Below, one piece after another: positions 44,408-54,147 of a stretch of 64,000 bases of DNA. The stretch covers positions 1 to 64,000 of the forward strand of contig NZ_JAOTPL010000017.1 of NCBI RefSeq assembly GCF_025631005.1. Reading direction: 5' to 3'. Numbering within the stretch: the stretch's first letter is position 1; each line of letters opens with the position of its first letter. The translations under genes were made by a program, and so were the position numbers. The notes under the pieces are model-generated. The model was given only the letters and a program-made list of their open reading frames with translations, had not been told where the DNA came from and did no database searches. The stretch is from Haoranjiania flava. Lineage in GTDB: Bacteria > Bacteroidota > Bacteroidia > Chitinophagales > Chitinophagaceae.

Positions 44408-46315
44408 ATTTCTACGCCATTAGACATACTACAACAGTTTTGGGGGTTTGATGCGTTCAGAGGCAGGCAGCACGACATCATAGATGCTGTGTTGCAGTCA
44501 CACGATGTGCTGGCCATATTGCCGACAGGCGGTGGTAAGTCTGTTTGTTTCCAGGTGCCGGCCATGCTTATGGAAGGTGTATGCATTGTAGTTACACCCT
44601 TGATAGCCTTAATGAAAGACCAGGTAGAACACCTGCTGGAAAAAAATATCCCGGCGTTTGCCATTCATTCCGGTTTGCAGCCTGCAGAGATCATTGCCGC
44701 GCTGGATGATGCAGCTGAAGGCAAAGTCAAATTTTTATACATTTCGCCGGAAAGGATTGATACGCCTGTGTTCCAGGATTTTTTACAGGATGCAAGCGTA
44801 TGCCTCATAGCAGTAGATGAAGCGCATTGTATTTCGCAATGGGGATACGATTTCAGGCCTGCATACCTGAAGATAGCCAGATTGCGCCTGGCGCTGAAAG
44901 ATGCGCCGGTTATAGCTTTGACAGCTTCTGCCACAGAAGAGGTACAAAAAGACATTATTGAAAAGCTATACTTCAGAAAATTTTCGATATTCAGGCAGTC
45001 ATTCGAAAGAAAAAATCTTTCCTACAGCAGTTTTAAGGTAGACAATAAAATTGCTAAGCTTACTGAAATATGTAAAAATGTAGCAGGCAGCGCAATTGTA
45101 TATTGTAAAAGCAGGCGGCTGACACAGGATGTGGCGGCTTTTCTAAATGCACATAAACTGGATGCCGATTTCTACCATGCAGGCCTGGAACCAGAAGTGC
45201 GCGCTCTGAAACAGGAGCAATGGATGAACGGTGATAAACGTATTATGGTATGCACCAATGCTTTCGGCATGGGCATTGACAAGCCCGATGTGCGTGTGGT
45301 TGTGCATCATGATATGCCGGACTGCCTGGAAAATTATTACCAGGAAGCAGGCCGGGCAGGGCGCGACGGCAACAAATCCTATGCAGTACTGCTATACACA
45401 GAGAGGGACATTACAGAACTAAAGAGTTTTGTAAACATACGCTTTCCGGCATTTGAAGTGATTAAAAAAACTTACGGCTACATTGCCGACTATTTACACT
45501 TGCCCAGCGGTACGGGAGAAGGGCTGTCATTTGATTTTGATTTCGTAGCCTTCGTGGAAAATTTTAAGCTGGATACATTGCAAACCATGTATGCCATAAA
45601 AGCCATAGAACAGCAGGGGCATTTCCAGTTGAACGACAGTATTTTTCTTTCATCAAAAGTGCAGTTCATAGCCGACAGGGACAACATAGAAGCTTTTGAA
45701 GATGCGTACGAAGCGCTTGAGCCCATCATTAAAGTACTGTTACGTACTTACGAAGGCATTTTCTCCAAAACTGTGTCTATAAATGAAGAGCGTATTGCAC
45801 GCAAGCTGCATATCAGCGAAGCAGATGTGTTTGCGCAATTGAAGCAATTACATGCATTGCGGCTGATCCAGTACATTCCCCAGAAAGACAATCCGCAACT
45901 GCTGTATTTGATGAACCGCTCAAAGGCAGAAGATATGTTTTTTAATCACAGCGCATATCTTTCAAGAAAAGAAAAATATAAGCAGCGACTGGCTGTAATG
46001 CTTAAGTATGCCGGATTACAGCAGCAGTGCCGCAGCGCATACATCTCAGCCTATTTTGGTGATGAAGCTGCGAACGACTGCGGAGTTTGTGATAATTGCC
46101 TGAATAAAAACAGGAAACCTTTGTCTAAGGAGCGCTTCGATGCCATTACTTCTCAACTGCTTGATGTGATCCGTCAAAAACCTGCTACAATCACCCAGCT
46201 CCTTGCCGAATTAAAGCATTACGGCAAAACGGATCTGTGGAAGGTGATCCGTTTTTTGCAGGCAGAAAAAACAATAAGACTTGACAGTGATGGCAGGTTG
46301 CATGCCAACCGGTAG
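44408..46315 (+). CDS. recQ: ATP-dependent DNA helicase RecQ, apparent ATT start
   Basis: 3'-5' helicase of recombination and repair. Walker A LPTGGGKS, DEAH box (VDEAHCISQWGYDFR), motif VI QEAGRAGRDG, and zinc/RQC region with CGVCDNCLNK; a wing-helix tail follows. No ATG, GTG or TTG lies in frame before the conserved N-terminal segment PLDILQQFWGFDAFR, which family members carry close to their start; the frame is closed by TAA at 44396. The only plausible initiator giving a full-length protein (635 aa) is ATT at 44408 (M-STPLDIL). A GTG at 44489 would delete the conserved Q-motif helix. Alternatively a point change has destroyed the ATG. Confidence 0.88.
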   Translation: MSTPLDILQQFWGFDAFRGRQHDIIDAVLQSHDVLAILPTGGGKSVCFQVPAMLMEGVCIVVTPLIALMKDQVEHLLEKNIPAFAIHSGLQPAEIIAALDDAAEGKVKFLYISPERIDTPVFQDFLQDASVCLIAVDEAHCISQWGYDFRPAYLKIARLRLALKDAPVIALTASATEEVQKDIIEKLYFRKFSIFRQSFERKNLSYSSFKVDNKIAKLTEICKNVAGSAIVYCKSRRLTQDVAAFLNAHKLDADFYHAGLEPEVRALKQEQWMNGDKRIMVCTNAFGMGIDKPDVRVVVHHDMPDCLENYYQEAGRAGRDGNKSYAVLLYTERDITELKSFVNIRFPAFEVIKKTYGYIADYLHLPSGTGEGLSFDFDFVAFVENFKLDTLQTMYAIKAIEQQGHFQLNDSIFLSSKVQFIADRDNIEAFEDAYEALEPIIKVLLRTYEGIFSKTVSINEERIARKLHISEADVFAQLKQLHALRLIQYIPQKDNPQLLYLMNRSKAEDMFFNHSAYLSRKEKYKQRLAVMLKYAGLQQQCRSAYISAYFGDEAANDCGVCDNCLNKNRKPLSKERFDAITSQLLDVIRQKPATITQLLAELKHYGKTDLWKVIRFLQAEKTIRLDSDGRLHANR

Positions 46316-46371
46316 TAAAATTTGTTTTTACTCTACCCGCATTTTTTTATATTCGCACAAATCGGCAAACG

Positions 46372-46884
46372 ATGTCAAAAATTTTCCTGGTGGGCATGAT
46401 GGGCTCAGGCAAAACTACCTGTGCTAAGAAATGGGCAGGTGCGGTGAATGCAAATGCCTATGACCTCGATGCATTGATTGAAGAAGAAGAGGGCTGCACT
46501 ATAAGTGGAATATTTGCGCAAAAAGGCGAAGATTATTTCAGAAAAAAAGAATCGGAATTGCTGAGGACTTTTGCGCAGAAAGATAATTTTATCCTGGCTA
46601 CAGGCGGCGGAGCGCCCTGCTATTATGACAATATGCAGTGGATGAATGAACATGGCACTACTATCTGGCTGAACGTAAGCAGTGGCGTGCTTTTCAGCAG
46701 GCTGAAACATGCACGGGAACATCGCCCGTTATTGCGCTCGCTGGATGATGATGCATTAAAAGAATTTATTAATAAAAAAATGGCAGAACGGGAAGCCTTC
46801 TATTCACAGGCGCAACATATTTTTACTGATAAAGAAATTACTAAAAAACATTTTAAAAAATTATTTGATAATGATGATAAATAA
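46372..46884 (+). CDS. aroK: Shikimate kinase
   Basis: Phosphorylates shikimate in the chorismate pathway. 170 aa with Walker A GMMGSGKT (8-15), shikimate-binding DLD (31-33) and R57 region (FRKKESELL), and GGG (78-80). Its 3' end overlaps the DUF423 gene by 14 bp, so translation of the two is probably coupled. Confidence 0.95.
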   Translation: MSKIFLVGMMGSGKTTCAKKWAGAVNANAYDLDALIEEEEGCTISGIFAQKGEDYFRKKESELLRTFAQKDNFILATGGGAPCYYDNMQWMNEHGTTIWLNVSSGVLFSRLKHAREHRPLLRSLDDDALKEFINKKMAEREAFYSQAQHIFTDKEITKKHFKKLFDNDDK

Positions 46885-47266
46885 AACTTTCCTGATCACT
46901 GCATTTATTTTAGGAGCACTGGCTGTAGGACTGGGCGCATTCGGCGCGCATGGCCTAAAGAAAATTGCCACACCGGACTACGTGCAAACCTTTGAAACCG
47001 GCGTACGATACCAGTTTTATCATGTATTTGCACTGGCGCTGGCCGGCATTATGATGCAATACACCACAAGTTCTATGGCATATTGGGCAGGCCTGTTATT
47101 TATCCTGGGCATGGTATTGTTCAGCGGCTCCTTGTACATGCTTACCTATTTTGGTATTTCAGGAAATACATCCATGCGCTGGATCGGCGCTGTGACACCC
47201 ATCGGCGGACTCAGCTTTATGGCCGGCTGGGTATTGCTTGCGTTGAGCGTTTTAAAAATAAAATAA
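46871..47266 (+). CDS. DUF423 (YgdD-like) membrane protein
   Basis: 131-aa protein with four hydrophobic helices and the family signature GALAVGLGAFGAHGLKK near the N-terminus. Function unknown. The first of two adjacent ATGs (46871, 46874) is used; a TTG at 46865 is less likely. Overlaps the end of aroK, and its TAA is directly followed by the TTG of dnaG. Confidence 0.9.
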   Translation: MMINKTFLITAFILGALAVGLGAFGAHGLKKIATPDYVQTFETGVRYQFYHVFALALAGIMMQYTTSSMAYWAGLLFILGMVLFSGSLYMLTYFGISGNTSMRWIGAVTPIGGLSFMAGWVLLALSVLKIK

Positions 47267-49186
47267 TTGATCTCCCAGGAAACCATACAGCAAATCCATA
47301 ACCGCACAGATATTATTGATGTGGTAGGAGAGTTTGTAAAGTTAAAGAAGCGCGGCGCTAATTACCTGGGCTTGTGTCCTTTTCATGGTGAGAAAACGCC
47401 TTCTTTCACCGTTTCGCCCAGCAAGGAAATATTTAAATGTTTCGGTTGCGGCAAAAGCGGCAACACCATTACCTTTCTCATGGAGCATGAGAAGTACAGT
47501 TATGTAGAAGCCCTCAAGTGGCTTGCAGGCCGCTACAATATTGAGATTGAAGAGAAAGAAGTAAGTGACGAAGTACGCCAGCAGATGCAGGTTGCAGACA
47601 GCCTGTATATCCTCAATAACTTTGCTGCAAAATATTTTTCAGAACAATTGTGGAACACAGATGAGGGCAACAACATTGCCTTGTCTTACCTTGAACAAAG
47701 AGGGTTTACCAAATCTATTCTCGAAAAATTCCAGGTAGGCTATAGCCCTAATGCTTATGATGCATTTACACAGGCCGCTATTAACGGGCAATACAACACC
47801 GATCTGCTGATAAAATCGGGCCTTACTGCACGCAACCAGCACAATGATTCATTAAGAGACAACTACCGCGGCAGGATTATTTTTCCTGTACACAACATCA
47901 GCGGTAAAGTTATCGGCTTTGGGGCACGCGTGATCGGCAAGGCAGAGAATACACCCAAGTATATCAATACGCCTGAGAATGAGATTTATGTCAAGAGCAA
48001 GATACTGTACGGCACCTATTTTGCCCGGCAGGCTATAGATAAGGCCGATGAATGCCTGCTGGTAGAAGGCTATACCGATGTGGTAAGCCTGGCGCAGGCA
48101 GGTGTAGAGAATGTGGTGGCAAGCGGCGGTACATCCCTTACAACTGAGCAGTTGCGCCTCATAAAAAAATATACTTCCAACCTCACCATTATTTATGATG
48201 GAGACAGCGCCGGCGTAAAAGCTGCCATGCGCGGCCTGGACATGGCCTTGGAAGAAGCCCTGAACGTAAGGCTGGTGCTGATTCCTGATGGAGAAGACCC
48301 TGACAGCTATGTAAAAAAGGTAGGTGAAAAGCAGTTTAAAAAATTCATTGCAGAGCATAAAAAAGATTTTATTCTTTTTGAAATGGAAATACTGTTGCGC
48401 GAAGCGGGCAATGATATTGCCAGGAAGAATGATGCGGTCAACAAAATCGCAGAGAGCATCAGTAAAATAAATAAGGCCGAAGATTTTACCAAGCAGCAGG
48501 AATACATCAGGCAATGTGCCTCTGCCATGAAAATTGATGAAGGCGGCTTAACCAACCTGGTAAACAAATATACCCGCGAGCAGATCGTACGGCTGGAGAA
48601 GCGAGAGGCTTTTGCAGAACAGCGGCGGGAAGTGGAAGTTGAGCAGCAGAAAGATACTTATTTTAAGGTTCGTGATGATATACAGGAAAAAAATCTGCTG
48701 CGTGTGTTGATTGAATTTGGCCTGAACCAATGGGATGAGCAGCGCACCGTAGCAGAATACATTTTCAATGAGCTTGAAGACTTTCCGCTACATCATGAAA
48801 AGTACGAAAAAGTTTATGAACTGTACAAAAACAGTTACCTGCAAGGCATGCAGCCAACGGCTAAAACCCTGATGTATACGCACGATCCGGAAATAGCGCA
48901 CACATTGGTAGACATCACTATATTTCCTTATGAGCTCAGCAAGCGCTGGGAGGAATTGAGCAACCGCATTACAGACAATAAAGAAGAGGAAGAAAAGAAT
49001 GATGTAAGGCTTACGGTGCTTTACTATAAGCTCCGTAAAATCAAAAGCATGATCGATGAAAACCAGGAAGAGCTGGAACATGCTCCTTCTGATGACGTTA
49101 CTTTTCAGAAACTGCTGATCCATCAGCAATTGAAAAATTTTGAAAGGGAGATTACCGACCAGATCGGAGCAGTGATCGTGAAATAG
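47267..49186 (+). CDS. dnaG: DNA primase
   Basis: Synthesises RNA primers at the replication fork. 639 aa: CHC2 zinc finger C37, H40, C58, C61 (CPFH...CFGCG), RNA-polymerase core, and Toprim motifs LLVEGYTDVVSLAQAG and YDGDSAG. The C-terminal helicase-interacting region is present though diverged. Start is TTG at 47267, zero bp after the DUF423 stop, because the canonical MISQETIQQI begins there; translation probably depends on coupling with the upstream gene. Confidence 0.97.
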   Translation: MISQETIQQIHNRTDIIDVVGEFVKLKKRGANYLGLCPFHGEKTPSFTVSPSKEIFKCFGCGKSGNTITFLMEHEKYSYVEALKWLAGRYNIEIEEKEVSDEVRQQMQVADSLYILNNFAAKYFSEQLWNTDEGNNIALSYLEQRGFTKSILEKFQVGYSPNAYDAFTQAAINGQYNTDLLIKSGLTARNQHNDSLRDNYRGRIIFPVHNISGKVIGFGARVIGKAENTPKYINTPENEIYVKSKILYGTYFARQAIDKADECLLVEGYTDVVSLAQAGVENVVASGGTSLTTEQLRLIKKYTSNLTIIYDGDSAGVKAAMRGLDMALEEALNVRLVLIPDGEDPDSYVKKVGEKQFKKFIAEHKKDFILFEMEILLREAGNDIARKNDAVNKIAESISKINKAEDFTKQQEYIRQCASAMKIDEGGLTNLVNKYTREQIVRLEKREAFAEQRREVEVEQQKDTYFKVRDDIQEKNLLRVLIEFGLNQWDEQRTVAEYIFNELEDFPLHHEKYEKVYELYKNSYLQGMQPTAKTLMYTHDPEIAHTLVDITIFPYELSKRWEELSNRITDNKEEEEKNDVRLTVLYYKLRKIKSMIDENQEELEHAPSDDVTFQKLLIHQQLKNFEREITDQIGAVIVK

Positions 49187-49326
49187 CGTTGGCCTGTCTT
49201 CTGTCAGCGATAGCTCAGTAGCGCATCTTATCTTATTTACAATACAAACATTACAAAATAGCTACACGAAATTTTTGGCTCACTGTTGCCATTTTATTAT
49301 CTTCCGAAACTTAAAAAATACAGGAA

Positions 49327-51165
49327 ATGATCAGGAAATTTACGTTGAAAACAGCGCTTATTTTTATTTTTGGTTTATTGTTTTTACAGGCCTTTTCACA
49401 GAATCAGCCAAAGGATAAAATGGAATGGTTCGCAGATGCCAAGCTGGGCATATTCATCCATTGGGGCATTTATTCTGTTAACGGTATTTCAGAATCCTGG
49501 TCATTTTTTAATAATTATATTCCTTATAAAGATTATAAAGACCAGATCAACCATTTTACCGCGAAAAATTATGACCCCAAATACTGGGCTGAGCTCATCA
49601 GACAGAGTGGTGCAAAATATTCGGTGATCACCACCAAACATCACGAAGGCGTATCCCTGTGGGATAACAGGCAGCCCGGAGCGCTTTCCATTCCCGGGCA
49701 TTCACCTGCAAAAAGAGATGTGCTTACACCGTTTATACAAGAATTAAAAAAGACAGGCTTAAAAACAGGACTGTACTACTCTCTTCCCGACTGGAGCTAT
49801 AATGATTATGATGTTTTTACCAGCGCTATTAAACGCTATGATATAAATAAAGAACCGGCACGCTTCGAGCGTTTTATCAACTATTACCAGGGACAGTTGA
49901 AAGAATTATCAGCCCAATACAAGCCTGACCTCATCTGGTTTGATGGAGATTGGGAGCACACTGCCGAAGAATGGAAAGCCAAAGAGACAAGGGAACTGCT
50001 GCAATCCTACAACCCTGCCATTATTTTAAACTCCCGTTTAAAAGGGCATGGCGACTATGCCACACCTGAACAGGGAGTGCCTGTGCAGCAGCCTGAAAGT
50101 CAATACTGGGAACTTTGCTATACCATGAATGATTCATGGGGATACCAGCCGCTGGATAAAAAATACAAATCATCCAATATGCTTATACGCACCCTGGTTG
50201 ACTGCATCTCGTTGGGAGGAAATCTTTTACTGGACATAGGCCCTAAAGCAGACGGCACCATCCCGGCTGAGCAGATAAAAATTTTACAGGATTTGGGCAG
50301 GTGGACCAGCAAGCATGCAGAGGCTGTGTACGGCACACGACATGGTATAGACCAGAAACATTTTGACGGAAAGAGCGCCTTATCAAAAGACAGCAAAACA
50401 TTGTTCCTGTACCTGGCAGATAACCCGAACGGTTTGGTGTGGCTAAAAGGTATTGAATCTAAAATAAAGCATATTGACGTGGTGGGCACAAAAACAAACC
50501 TAAGCTATGTGAAAGAGGGAAATAATTTCTGGATCACAGTGCCGGCAAATGTTGTTGATAAGGATGTAACCGTGCTTCGCGTAAGTTTTGATGAACCATT
50601 AAAACTGGCAAATGAAGTAATAACGCCGGTTTCGGCAGGTACGTATCTCAACGCTACGCATGAAACTACGATGAAGGTACTGAAACGGTTATCGCATGAT
50701 GTAAGCAACGGCAACAATCCTTTTGCAGGCAAAGGTCTGGCGGTAAACAAATACGAAGCTATAGATTTCATCAAAGATGCGGCGGTAAAAAAATGGATCA
50801 CCAAACATGCTGAAGTATTGGGTAATGGCATCAAAGGCATAGATGGCGGGCACTTCGCAGGCCCTACAGCCCTGTCGCCGGATAAGCAAACGCTCTATCT
50901 TTTTATTGAAGGAAAATCAAACGGGCAGGTGCTGCTGAAAGGCATTAACAACAATATTGCCCGGATAAGAATTGTGGGAGAAGGTTCAATTATCAACGAT
51001 TATACCATTTACGATAAACTGTACTGGAGCGCTACACCAGGCATCATCAGTATACAGGTGCCGAAAGAAAGGCTGGATGCGCATGTAACGGTTATAGCTG
51101 TGTTGCTTGATTCGCCTGTAAGCTTATTCAGAAGTGAAGTAAAACCCATTGAAAGTAATTTATAA
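49327..51165 (+). CDS. Secreted alpha-L-fucosidase (GH29)
   Basis: 612-aa hydrolase removing alpha-L-fucose from glycans. Signal peptide (about 1-24), GH29 barrel with GIFIHWG (41-47), HHEG (105-108), nucleophile D206 in PDLIWFDGDWEH, and GGNLLLDIGP, followed by two similar beta-sandwich segments (about 335-425 and 495-600) that look like a duplicated C-terminal domain. The general acid is not identifiable by eye. Not part of a Sus-type locus. It ends 28 bp before the CPA2 antiporter. Confidence 0.93.
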   Translation: MIRKFTLKTALIFIFGLLFLQAFSQNQPKDKMEWFADAKLGIFIHWGIYSVNGISESWSFFNNYIPYKDYKDQINHFTAKNYDPKYWAELIRQSGAKYSVITTKHHEGVSLWDNRQPGALSIPGHSPAKRDVLTPFIQELKKTGLKTGLYYSLPDWSYNDYDVFTSAIKRYDINKEPARFERFINYYQGQLKELSAQYKPDLIWFDGDWEHTAEEWKAKETRELLQSYNPAIILNSRLKGHGDYATPEQGVPVQQPESQYWELCYTMNDSWGYQPLDKKYKSSNMLIRTLVDCISLGGNLLLDIGPKADGTIPAEQIKILQDLGRWTSKHAEAVYGTRHGIDQKHFDGKSALSKDSKTLFLYLADNPNGLVWLKGIESKIKHIDVVGTKTNLSYVKEGNNFWITVPANVVDKDVTVLRVSFDEPLKLANEVITPVSAGTYLNATHETTMKVLKRLSHDVSNGNNPFAGKGLAVNKYEAIDFIKDAAVKKWITKHAEVLGNGIKGIDGGHFAGPTALSPDKQTLYLFIEGKSNGQVLLKGINNNIARIRIVGEGSIINDYTIYDKLYWSATPGIISIQVPKERLDAHVTVIAVLLDSPVSLFRSEVKPIESNL

Positions 51166-51193
51166 CAAATAAAATCTAACATTTAAAAAATTT

Positions 51194-53479
51194 ATGGAGC
51201 ATCATCTGCCGCAACTTATACAGGACTTAGCTTTGATACTGATAGCAGCCGCCGCTGTTACCATAATATTCAAAAAAATTCGGCAGCCGCTGGTGTTGGG
51301 GTATATCATTGCAGGCTTTTTTGTAGGCCCTTATTTTTCATTTTTCCCCAATATTGTTGATGCTTCCAACGTATCTATCTGGGCAAATATCGGGGTAATA
51401 TTTTTATTGTTCAGCCTGGGGCTGGAATTTAGTTTTAAGAAACTGATCAAAGTTGGCGGCTCGGCATCCATTACAGCTTTTGTTGAAATAATCTTCATTG
51501 TCACACTTGGTTTCTTTGCAGGCCAATGGATGGGCTGGAATTATATGGACAGCCTTTTTTTAGGCGGTATGCTGGCAAGTTCCTCTACAACCATTATCAT
51601 TAAAGCGTTTGACGAGCTGGGTGTAAAGCATAAGAAGTATGCGCGTATTGTGTTTGGTGTGCTGGTGGTAGAAGATATTGTAGTGATCTTACTGATGGTA
51701 TTGCTTTCTACGCTGGCCGTGAGCCAGCAGTTCAACGGCAACGAGCTGATGTTTGCTATTGCAAAACTTATATTTTTCCTTATTACCATTTATCTTACCG
51801 GCATTTACGTGCTCCCCACAATTTTCAGGCTTTCCAGGAAAGTGCTCGACGATGAAATGATGCTCATTATCTCTATCGGGTTGTGTTTCGGCCTGGTGGT
51901 GCTGGCTACGAAAGCAGGGCTTTCTGCCGAGCTGGGCGCATTTTTAATGGGCACCATCCTGGGCGAAACGCTCTACTCTGAAAAAGTAGAACACCTTATC
52001 AAGCCGATGAAAGACCTGTTCGGTGCAGTGTTCTTTATTTCCATAGGCATGATGATAGACCCCGCAGCCATGCTGGCTTATAAATGGCCCATTCTTATTA
52101 TTACCTTATTAACACTGGTAGGAAAATTTATGCTCACTACATTTGGGGCTGTGTTGTCGGGCCAGCCTTTCCGGCAATCAGTACAGGTAGGGGCAAGCAT
52201 GGCACAGATCGGGGAGTTTGCATTCATCGTTGCGGCGCTGGGCTTGTCACTGAATGTTACCAGCGATTTCCTGTTCCCGGTGGCGGTAGGCGTATCTGCC
52301 ATCACTACATTCACCACGCCGTACATGATCAGCTATTCTGATCATATTCACAGATTCATGGAGAAAATGACGCCAAACTCCATGCTGCGTGCCATTGATA
52401 AATATTCAGACCAGTTCCAGACCATACAACAGGAGAGCGGGTGGAAGAAACTGATAAAATCTTATTTCGCAACCATCTTATTAAACACAGTGGTGATAGT
52501 TGCTCTTGTACTTGGCGGCCACAATCTTTTAATGCCTTTCCTGGAAGATTATCTTGCCAACAGTATTACAGCCCGCATCATTACTTTGTGTGTGGTTATT
52601 CTTGCATCAGTACCGTTTCTCTGGGCCATCACTATTCAGCGTATTCAACCCAAAGTGTATAAAGAACTGTGGAAAGGCAATTATTTTTCCCGCGGGCCTA
52701 TGGTGCTGGTAGACCTGCTGAGAATACTCATAGGTATTATCATTGTGCAGTTTATTATTTACCGGTTCTATCCAAGCCTGATCGTTTCGGTATTGGGCAT
52801 ACCGCTGACCTTGCTGTTTCTCTATTTCCTCTCTACAAAAATACAATCGTTGCACAACCTGATCGTGAAAAGGTTTTTGTATAATTTTTACGAGAGAGAT
52901 ATATATGCCAAAGAAAAGCTGCGCCTTGAAAAAGATGATAAAGAGAAATACAAGCGAAAGATTGATTCACTCTGGAGCACTTACGTAGCTGAGTTCGAAG
53001 TGGGGCAGTATGCAGAATACATCGGCAAGCGGCTGGATGAGCTTGCTTGGCGCGAGAACTTCGGTATCAATGTAGCTTACATCAAGCGCGGTGAGAAAGT
53101 GGTATACACACCCAATGCACACGACCGCATTTTCCCTTTTGATAAAATCGGGTTGCTGGGCGATGAAGAACACATCAGGGATTTTGAAAATAAAAAATTC
53201 CGCATGGAAGAAGTGGGACAAAATTTTGTGACCCAAACAGGGCTGGAAGATTTTGTACTGATGAATTTCCTGGTTACCCGCAATGCTTCTTTCCTTGGCA
53301 AAAGTATCAAGGAGATCGAACTCCGCGAAAAGACAGATGGCCTGGTTGTAGGCATAGAGCGCGATGGCAAACGGCTTTTAAACCCGCCTTCGGCTACGAT
53401 ACTTTTACTGAACGACCTGGTATGGATCGTAGGCAACAAGAAGCTTATCCATCAGTTCATGAAAGAAAACAATTTGTAG
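51194..53479 (+). CDS. CPA2 cation:proton antiporter with TrkA-C domain
   Basis: 761-aa KefB/YbaL-type transporter: about 12-13 helices with the antiporter core (LGAFLMGTILGETLYS, GAVFFISIGMMID), a second hydrophobic set (about 415-545), then a cytosolic RCK_C/TrkA-C regulatory domain near 680-760 (FLGKSIKEIELREKTDGLVVGIERDG). Likely K+ or Na+ efflux in pH or osmotic homeostasis. Confidence 0.93.
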   Translation: MEHHLPQLIQDLALILIAAAAVTIIFKKIRQPLVLGYIIAGFFVGPYFSFFPNIVDASNVSIWANIGVIFLLFSLGLEFSFKKLIKVGGSASITAFVEIIFIVTLGFFAGQWMGWNYMDSLFLGGMLASSSTTIIIKAFDELGVKHKKYARIVFGVLVVEDIVVILLMVLLSTLAVSQQFNGNELMFAIAKLIFFLITIYLTGIYVLPTIFRLSRKVLDDEMMLIISIGLCFGLVVLATKAGLSAELGAFLMGTILGETLYSEKVEHLIKPMKDLFGAVFFISIGMMIDPAAMLAYKWPILIITLLTLVGKFMLTTFGAVLSGQPFRQSVQVGASMAQIGEFAFIVAALGLSLNVTSDFLFPVAVGVSAITTFTTPYMISYSDHIHRFMEKMTPNSMLRAIDKYSDQFQTIQQESGWKKLIKSYFATILLNTVVIVALVLGGHNLLMPFLEDYLANSITARIITLCVVILASVPFLWAITIQRIQPKVYKELWKGNYFSRGPMVLVDLLRILIGIIIVQFIIYRFYPSLIVSVLGIPLTLLFLYFLSTKIQSLHNLIVKRFLYNFYERDIYAKEKLRLEKDDKEKYKRKIDSLWSTYVAEFEVGQYAEYIGKRLDELAWRENFGINVAYIKRGEKVVYTPNAHDRIFPFDKIGLLGDEEHIRDFENKKFRMEEVGQNFVTQTGLEDFVLMNFLVTRNASFLGKSIKEIELREKTDGLVVGIERDGKRLLNPPSATILLLNDLVWIVGNKKLIHQFMKENNL

Positions 53480-53484
53480 CTTAA

Positions 53485-54000
53485 TTACCATACAGGCAAA
53501 TTCATTGCTTCTAAAAGCCATTTGAGTGCCTGATAAGCTACCCAGAACACCAGTATCATTACTGCGACCAGCGCTACCAGCATAATCATGATGTAGGGCT
53601 TTGCGCTGCCAGTGTCTTTGCCTTCTGTGTAATGTTTTCTGAGCAGATTCACGTTTCGCCTGTTGGCTTTGAATTTGAAATCAAATATCCAGCCCAGGAC
53701 AGGTATGGCTCCAACAACGGCATCCAGCGTAATGTTGCCGATCATTTTCATAGCTACTTTGCCCGAAACGCCGTGTTTAAACATGGTCACCACCAATACA
53801 GCAGACATCAGGTAGGTAGCTATATCTCCGGCATAAGGCACAAAGTTCAGCAGCGGGTCAATGCCGAATTTATGGCCTCCAACTGAAAACTGGTCATCCA
53901 TGAGCTTACTCATACGTTCAACCCATTTTAGCCTGTCATCCTTAATAACTCCTGCATTTGTACCCGGAGGTTTTACGTAGGTAGTATTTTTTTGATTCAT
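53485..54000 (-). CDS. DUF4112 membrane protein
   Basis: 171-aa protein with the DUF4112 core DDQFSVGGHKFGIDPLLNFVPYAGD and GAIPVLGWIFDFKFKANRRNVNLL, plus a C-terminal hydrophobic helix. Function unknown. Start at ATG 53998-54000 (MNQKNTTYVK); a longer frame is not supported. Convergent with the CPA2 gene (5 bp apart). Confidence 0.9.
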   Translation of the reverse strand: MNQKNTTYVKPPGTNAGVIKDDRLKWVERMSKLMDDQFSVGGHKFGIDPLLNFVPYAGDIATYLMSAVLVVTMFKHGVSGKVAMKMIGNITLDAVVGAIPVLGWIFDFKFKANRRNVNLLRKHYTEGKDTGSAKPYIMIMLVALVAVMILVFWVAYQALKWLLEAMNLPVW

Positions 54001-54097
54001 GTTGTAATAATGCAGATTGCAGTGCAAAAAATATTCCAAACAAATATTGAAACATTGATGCAAAACAATATTTGTTAAAAGGCTGACTGCAAATCAC

Positions 54098-54124
54098 TTG
54101 CGCACGTATATTTCTTTATATTTG
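54098..54124 (+). promoter_or_regulatory. Putative promoter of sodC
   Basis: TTG (54098-54100), 16 nt, TATATTTG (54117-54124), exact -7 consensus, 23 bp before the ATG. Same spacing as the proposed pckA promoter. Confidence 0.5.
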
Positions 54125-54147
54125 AATCGAACTAAAACAAAAACTCC

